A stretch of 10,483 nt of DNA from CAYPTY01 sp964413935. Its GTDB lineage: Bacteria > Bacteroidota > Rhodothermia > Balneolales > Balneolaceae. A program made the position numbers and the translations under genes. The DNA lies in assembly GCA_964413935.1 (NCBI GenBank), contig CAYPTY010000034.1:1-10483 (forward strand). Direction: 5' to 3'. Shown piece after piece: positions 6,218-10,483 of this stretch (its first letter is position 1; the number at the start of each line of letters is the position of its first letter). Under the pieces are notes generated by a model. It was not told the DNA's origin, did not search any database, and saw nothing but the letters and a program-made list of their open reading frames with translations.

Positions 6218-7545
6218 GTATGAAGATCATGAAACAAAGCTGGTTGTTCTGGGTCATCATTATGTTGATGAGTCCGAAGCTGGCTGCGCAGCAGGCGGAA
6301 AGCCTGAGCCTGGAGGAAGCTCTTCAGTATGCTGAAACACAAAACTACGATATCCGCATTGCGGAAGCTGAAGTGGATGCCGCCAAAGCTCAATTCTCTC
6401 AAAGCAATGCCGTATTCCTGCCTGAGATTGGGGTGGAAGGTACTGCGGTTCAAACCACCGATCCCATTTCGGCCTTTGGCATAAAACTGAGACAGCAAAG
6501 CATTACGGCGGCCGATTTTAATCCGGATCTGCTGAACAATCCCGATGCCATATCCAACTTCAATACCCGACTTTTTGTGAATCAGCCGCTGTTTAACCTG
6601 GATCGCTTTTTCGAGCGCAGTGCCGCTTCTTCTATGTTTGAGTCAGCCGCTAAAAAAGCAGAATCGGTGAAATACTATCAGCAGTTTATGGTGAAGGAGC
6701 ATTACTACCGCATTATCCTGCTGAAGGAAAAGAGGAATGTAATCCAGAACGGACTGAAACTGGCAAAGGCCATCGAAAAACAATCTCAGGATTATTTCGA
6801 TGAGGGCATCATCAACAAAGCAGAATTGCTGGAAGCCCAGGTACTGTCACGACGTACCGAAGAGGAGCTGCTTCGAACCGAAAATGAAATCCGGAATACC
6901 ATCGATGAGTTTGCAACCCTGATTGGGCAGGATCTGTCGTATGACTTGCGACTCACTACCGCATTGAATGCTGATGGAAGCATAAGCACCGAGGGTATAG
7001 ATGATGAACTGAACAACTCAGCCCTGGAAGCGCTGGCCCTGCAAATGGGAGCCACTGAAGCTTCGCTGAAATCCTCTCGCTTTAAATTCGTGCCCCGCCT
7101 GAATCTGTTTGGAGCCTATGAATTTAACGATGACCAGCTGCTGGGATTGAACAACGATAACTACACCATAGGTGCCAGCCTGCGCTGGGATATTTTCAAA
7201 GGAGGCCGGCAGATCTATGAGGTGAAGCAGAAACAGGCTCAGCTAAGATCCATGCAGTTCCGTTATGATCAGGAATCCGAAAAGCTGGCCAACCGCATCC
7301 GCAAAACCGAAAGATCGGTTGACGAAGCCGCCAAGCGTATCGACCTGAACAGACTGAGTGCGGAACAGGCGGAAGAAGATTTTAAAATCCGATCCAACCG
7401 CTACGAGCAGGGACTGGAAAAAACATCCGACCTGCTGAGATCCGAAACACAAATGGTTGAACAGCAGCTGATGCTGCTTCAGGCGCGCTACGAATACATC
7501 GTACACATCGCCACCTTAGAATTTTTAAAAGAAACTGAACTTTAA
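6214..7545 (+). CDS. TolC family outer-membrane efflux channel
   Basis: This 443-residue outer-membrane factor trimerises into the exit duct of a tripartite pump. A signal peptide (about residues 1-26, ending PKLAAQ) is followed by LSLEEALQYA (31-40), the typical opening of the first OEP repeat. Long helical, charged stretches follow, notably about 125-215 and 350-430, consistent with the periplasmic coiled-coil barrel. FVPRLNLFGAYEF and the following RWDIFKGG motif mark the second repeat's beta strands and turn. Length is normal for the family. The first ATG, overlapping the DUF302 stop, is used here. The ATGs at residues 3 and 6 also keep the signal peptide and cannot be excluded. Confidence 0.93.
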   Translation: MSMKIMKQSWLFWVIIMLMSPKLAAQQAESLSLEEALQYAETQNYDIRIAEAEVDAAKAQFSQSNAVFLPEIGVEGTAVQTTDPISAFGIKLRQQSITAADFNPDLLNNPDAISNFNTRLFVNQPLFNLDRFFERSAASSMFESAAKKAESVKYYQQFMVKEHYYRIILLKEKRNVIQNGLKLAKAIEKQSQDYFDEGIINKAELLEAQVLSRRTEEELLRTENEIRNTIDEFATLIGQDLSYDLRLTTALNADGSISTEGIDDELNNSALEALALQMGATEASLKSSRFKFVPRLNLFGAYEFNDDQLLGLNNDNYTIGASLRWDIFKGGRQIYEVKQKQAQLRSMQFRYDQESEKLANRIRKTERSVDEAAKRIDLNRLSAEQAEEDFKIRSNRYEQGLEKTSDLLRSETQMVEQQLMLLQARYEYIVHIATLEFLKETEL

Positions 7546-7563
7546 GCATCCACCGAATTTGAG

Positions 7564-8652
7564 ATGAACATGAAAACAAGATCTATCAAACTAACTGCCG
7601 CTGTACTGACCCTCACTTTTATGATGACGGCCTGTTCTTCCGAAGAGGAAACTGTGGAAAGCAATAACGAGACCGCAGTTCGGGTACAAACGGAGACCGT
7701 ACAGCGCATCCGCTCCGGTACTACCATAACCTACAGCGGATCCATTGAAAGTGTATCACGAGTGCAAATCGCCACCAAAGTGATGGGCGAAATTGAATCC
7801 ATGCCTTATGATATTGGTGAGGAATTCCGCAAAGGGCAGGTCATCCTGAATATCAATCAGGACCATATCATGGCCAGAAAGAACCAGGCTGATGCAGCAC
7901 TTCAGGAAGCTGAAGTGGGCTTTGCTCAGGCTGAGCGCGACTACGAGCGCTATAAAAACCTGTACGAAAATGATAGCGCAAGCCTTCGCGAGTGGGAAAA
8001 TGCACAGAATGCCCTGAAACAAATGAAATCACAGGTGGAAAGAGCCCGCGCCGCAGTAAATGAAGTGGATGATCTCATCCGATACACCCGCATCAAAGCA
8101 CCGTTTAATGGTATTGTTGCAGCCCGCTATATGGAAGTGGGTGATCTGAGTGCTCCGGGTCGACCTATTCTGGACATAGAACCGGCCGGAGATTACAAAC
8201 TGCAGTTCACGGTTCCGGAATCAGCGGTCTACAGCCTTTCCATTGGCGATACTGTGGGATATCGGGTCGCCATAGCACCGGAACTTAAATCCGAGGCTGT
8301 TATTACCAAAATGAATCAATCCGGCAACCGGGGAGATCGGCAGTTTCAGGTGGAAGCTGAACTGCTGAACGCAGACACAGCTACAATCAAGTCCGGCATG
8401 TTTGCCGATGTACTCATCCGGAAATCCGGAGACAGCGGACTCTTTATTCCGGAGCAGTCCGTGGCAGAGCGTGGACAGCTTAAAGGCGTTTATGTGGTGA
8501 ACAGCGACAACACTATCCTGCTGCGCTGGATCCGAACAGGCAAAACCGATGAAGGCATGATTGAAGTACTGTCTGGCCTAAGCGAAGGAGAAACCGTGGT
8601 TGCAAGCCCCGACGGAAGCCTGAAAGACGGCATCACCATTGCAAAAATTTAA
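7564..8652 (+). CDS. RND efflux periplasmic adaptor (membrane fusion protein)
   Basis: This 362-residue lipoprotein adaptor links the inner-membrane pump to the TolC-type channel. Its signal ends in the lipobox MTAC with Cys24. The order is standard. First comes a lipoyl half (about 66-100, with VMGEIESM and VGEEF-like IGEEFRKGQ), then an alpha-hairpin coiled coil (about 103-168). The second lipoyl half has RIKAPFNGIVAAR and EVGDL (about 174-195). A beta-barrel (about 208-290) and a membrane-proximal domain (about 295-362) ending in GLSEGETVV and GSLKDG follow. The gene starts 18 bp after the channel gene. The ATG at 7564 or at 7570 could be the start. TTGAG before the first ATG is at best a weak ribosome-binding sequence. 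Confidence 0.93.
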   Translation: MNMKTRSIKLTAAVLTLTFMMTACSSEEETVESNNETAVRVQTETVQRIRSGTTITYSGSIESVSRVQIATKVMGEIESMPYDIGEEFRKGQVILNINQDHIMARKNQADAALQEAEVGFAQAERDYERYKNLYENDSASLREWENAQNALKQMKSQVERARAAVNEVDDLIRYTRIKAPFNGIVAARYMEVGDLSAPGRPILDIEPAGDYKLQFTVPESAVYSLSIGDTVGYRVAIAPELKSEAVITKMNQSGNRGDRQFQVEAELLNADTATIKSGMFADVLIRKSGDSGLFIPEQSVAERGQLKGVYVVNSDNTILLRWIRTGKTDEGMIEVLSGLSEGETVVASPDGSLKDGITIAKI

Positions 8653-8670
8653 AGCAGAAGAGACCAAACT

Positions 8671-10483
8671 ATGAATACAGGAATTGCAGGAAAGGTCGCA
8701 CAGGCCTTTATCGATTCAAAACTGACTCCCTTGCTCATGATCGGCTTTCTCGCCATCGGTGTGTATGGAACCATGCTCACACCCCGTGAGGAGGAGCCTC
8801 AGATTGATGTACCTATGGCCAATATTTTTATCGGCTATCCCGGGGCATCCGCAGCAGAAGTGGAACAGCGGGTTTCCCAGCCCCTGGAAAAAATCCTCTC
8901 CAACATTCAGGGTGTGGAATATGTGTATTCCACCTCCATGCCGGATCAGGCTATGGTTTCTGCCCGTTTTTATGTGGGTGAGGATGTGGAGCGAAGCCTT
9001 GTAAAGCTATATGCCGAGCTCTTCAAATACATGGACACTATGCCGGCCGGCATCACCCCGCCGCTCATCAAAACCCGATCCATTGATGATGTGCCCATGA
9101 TGACCCTCACCCTCTGGTCTGAGACCTATTCAGATTATGAGATCCGTTCGGTGGCCGATGAATTGGGCCTGGAAATCAAGAAAATTACCGATGTGGCTCA
9201 GGTACAAATGCATGGAGGACGCGTTCGTCAGGTCCGTGTACAGCCCGACAAGGAAAAAATGGCCTATTATGAAGTTGGCCTGCGGCAGATTTACGGTATG
9301 ATTGCCAATGCCAATCAGGAACTCAGCTCCGGTACCTTCAATGAATCGGATACCGAATACCTGATCGACACCGGCGACTTCCTTCGGGATGCAACCGATG
9401 TGGAAAGCCTGGTGATAGATGTTCGCAACGGCACACTAATTTACCTGAGGGATGTAGCCGAGGTTATGGACGGACCGTCTGAACCACAGAATTATGTGGA
9501 ATATGGATTCGGCGGTAAACTGGCCGACGAGCTGGGTTTTGAAACGGCTACAACCTTTCCGGCTGTAACCATCTCCATCGCCAAGCGATCCGGAACTGAT
9601 GCTATGGCCATCGCTGAGCAAATCGAAAAGAAAGTGGAACTGCTTGAAGGCCGGCTTATTCCTTCAGAAGTGAATGTGACCGTTACCCGTAACTATGGTG
9701 AAACTGCCGCACATAAAGTAGCCAGCCTGCTGGAGCACCTCTTTGGAGCCATCCTGGCGGTAACCTTTGTGGTGGCCCTTTCCATGGGGTGGAGAGGCGG
9801 ACTGGTGGTATTCCTTTCGGTACCCATCACCTTTGCACTTACTCTTTTTCTCTATTACATGTTCGGTTACACCCTGAACCGGATCACGCTTTTTGCCCTG
9901 GTTTTTGTGACCGGGATTGTGGTGGACGATTCCATCATCATTGCCGAAAATATGCACCGTCACTTCAAGATGCGGAAACTCCCCTTTCGACAGGCGGCCA
10001 TCGCCTCCATTTCTGAAGTGGGTAACCCAACCATTCTGGCTACTTTTACGGTGATTGCTGCGGTACTTCCGATGGCTTTTGTATCCGGTTTGATGGGACC
10101 TTATATGAGTCCGATGCCAATTGGTGCCGCGCTGGCCATGATTTTCTCTCTCATAGTTGCCCTGGTTATCACGCCCTGGCTGGCTTTTCGCCTGCTGCCT
10201 CACGAAGGCAATCACAAAGAAGAGAAAGAGTACCGACTCGAAGACACCAGGATCTATCGCATCTACAGCAAAACCATGAAACCCCTGCTTGAAAGTGCCC
10301 GCACCCGCTGGGTCTTTATTCTCGGAATTACCGGCCTGCTGCTGGCATCTACTCTGCTCTTTGTGTTCCGCATGGTTGAAGTGAAAATGCTGCCTTTCGA
10401 CAACAAAAACGAGGTGCAGCTGATCATCGATATGCCGGAGGGAACCACACTGGAGCGCACTTACGCTGTAGCCCGCGAAACCG
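8671..10483 (+). CDS. RND efflux permease (AcrB-type), truncated by the window end
   Basis: The first 604 codons of an open frame that continues past the window are present; RND pumps usually have about 1,000-1,050 residues. The protein is a proton-driven inner-membrane exporter working with the adaptor and channel encoded upstream. TM1 (about 19-36) is followed by TPREEEPQIDVPMANI and YPGASAAEVEQRV, the typical start of the porter domain. TM2-TM6 begin near residue 355. TM4 carries GIVVDDSIIIAEN, with the proton-relay pair Asp419 and Asp420. A second porter half starts after TM7 near 550 (MLPFDNKNEVQL). It looks like the HAE1-like class with the IDDVP motif (139-143). The heavy-metal class is less likely, though the substrate is unknown. 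It begins 18 bp after the adaptor, and no frameshift or stop is seen. Confidence 0.93.
   Translation, partial: MNTGIAGKVAQAFIDSKLTPLLMIGFLAIGVYGTMLTPREEEPQIDVPMANIFIGYPGASAAEVEQRVSQPLEKILSNIQGVEYVYSTSMPDQAMVSARFYVGEDVERSLVKLYAELFKYMDTMPAGITPPLIKTRSIDDVPMMTLTLWSETYSDYEIRSVADELGLEIKKITDVAQVQMHGGRVRQVRVQPDKEKMAYYEVGLRQIYGMIANANQELSSGTFNESDTEYLIDTGDFLRDATDVESLVIDVRNGTLIYLRDVAEVMDGPSEPQNYVEYGFGGKLADELGFETATTFPAVTISIAKRSGTDAMAIAEQIEKKVELLEGRLIPSEVNVTVTRNYGETAAHKVASLLEHLFGAILAVTFVVALSMGWRGGLVVFLSVPITFALTLFLYYMFGYTLNRITLFALVFVTGIVVDDSIIIAENMHRHFKMRKLPFRQAAIASISEVGNPTILATFTVIAAVLPMAFVSGLMGPYMSPMPIGAALAMIFSLIVALVITPWLAFRLLPHEGNHKEEKEYRLEDTRIYRIYSKTMKPLLESARTRWVFILGITGLLLASTLLFVFRMVEVKMLPFDNKNEVQLIIDMPEGTTLERTYAVARET

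Noticed and set aside
8759..9004. Plus-strand open frame of 81 residues at the start of the pump gene
   Set aside because: It is out of frame with the conserved RND N-terminus, which is intact from 8671.
9664..10215. Minus-strand open frame of 183 residues inside the RND gene
   Set aside because: Low-complexity His/Gly/Lys-rich product antisense to conserved membrane segments of the pump; an artefact of codon use.

Overview
The window is about 10.5 kb of ordinary chromosomal DNA from a Gram-negative bacterium of the Bacteroidota/Balneolota (FCB) group; Balneolaceae is a plausible guess. Four things suggest this. The best promoter candidates have the TTG-N20-TAnnTTTG form of that group. Start codons lack strong Shine-Dalgarno sequences. 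Two secreted proteins have lipoprotein signals next to a tripartite outer-membrane efflux system. Short 7-bp tandem repeats lie between genes. The taxon is inferred, because no rRNA or other marker gene is present.

Left part (1-4856). An 8-copy GTCCCAA array opens the window, and four decayed copies follow. Next is a lipoprotein of the endonuclease/exonuclease/phosphatase fold (158-1144). It is closed on its 3' side by a second, unrelated heptamer array (AGAAGGG). A YajQ-family protein (minus strand, 1216-1704) and the ribosome-associated ABC-F ATPase EttA (plus strand, 1796-3466, TTG start) are transcribed divergently from a 91-bp gap. A membrane-bound sensor histidine kinase with no response regulator beside it follows (3576-4856).

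Right part (4882-end). A GntR-family regulator with a UTRA ligand-binding domain (minus strand, 4882-5694) is divergent from a four-gene operon. The operon encodes a DUF302 protein, a TolC-type outer-membrane channel, a lipoprotein membrane-fusion adaptor and an RND inner-membrane pump, which runs off the right end. The first two genes overlap by 4 bp and the next two gaps are 18 bp, so the four are almost certainly one transcript. The channel, adaptor and pump form a complete tripartite exporter. DUF302 is an uncharacterised partner made at the head of the operon.

The most interesting part is the 136-bp gap between gntR and the DUF302 gene. Two candidate promoters face away from each other, both with TTG-N20-TAnnnTTG spacing. 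Each has its own inverted repeat between or over its -33 and -7 elements (5761-5789 on the efflux side, 5732-5747 on the gntR side). This suggests that one UTRA-type repressor controls both itself and the pump, and it gives a testable operator.
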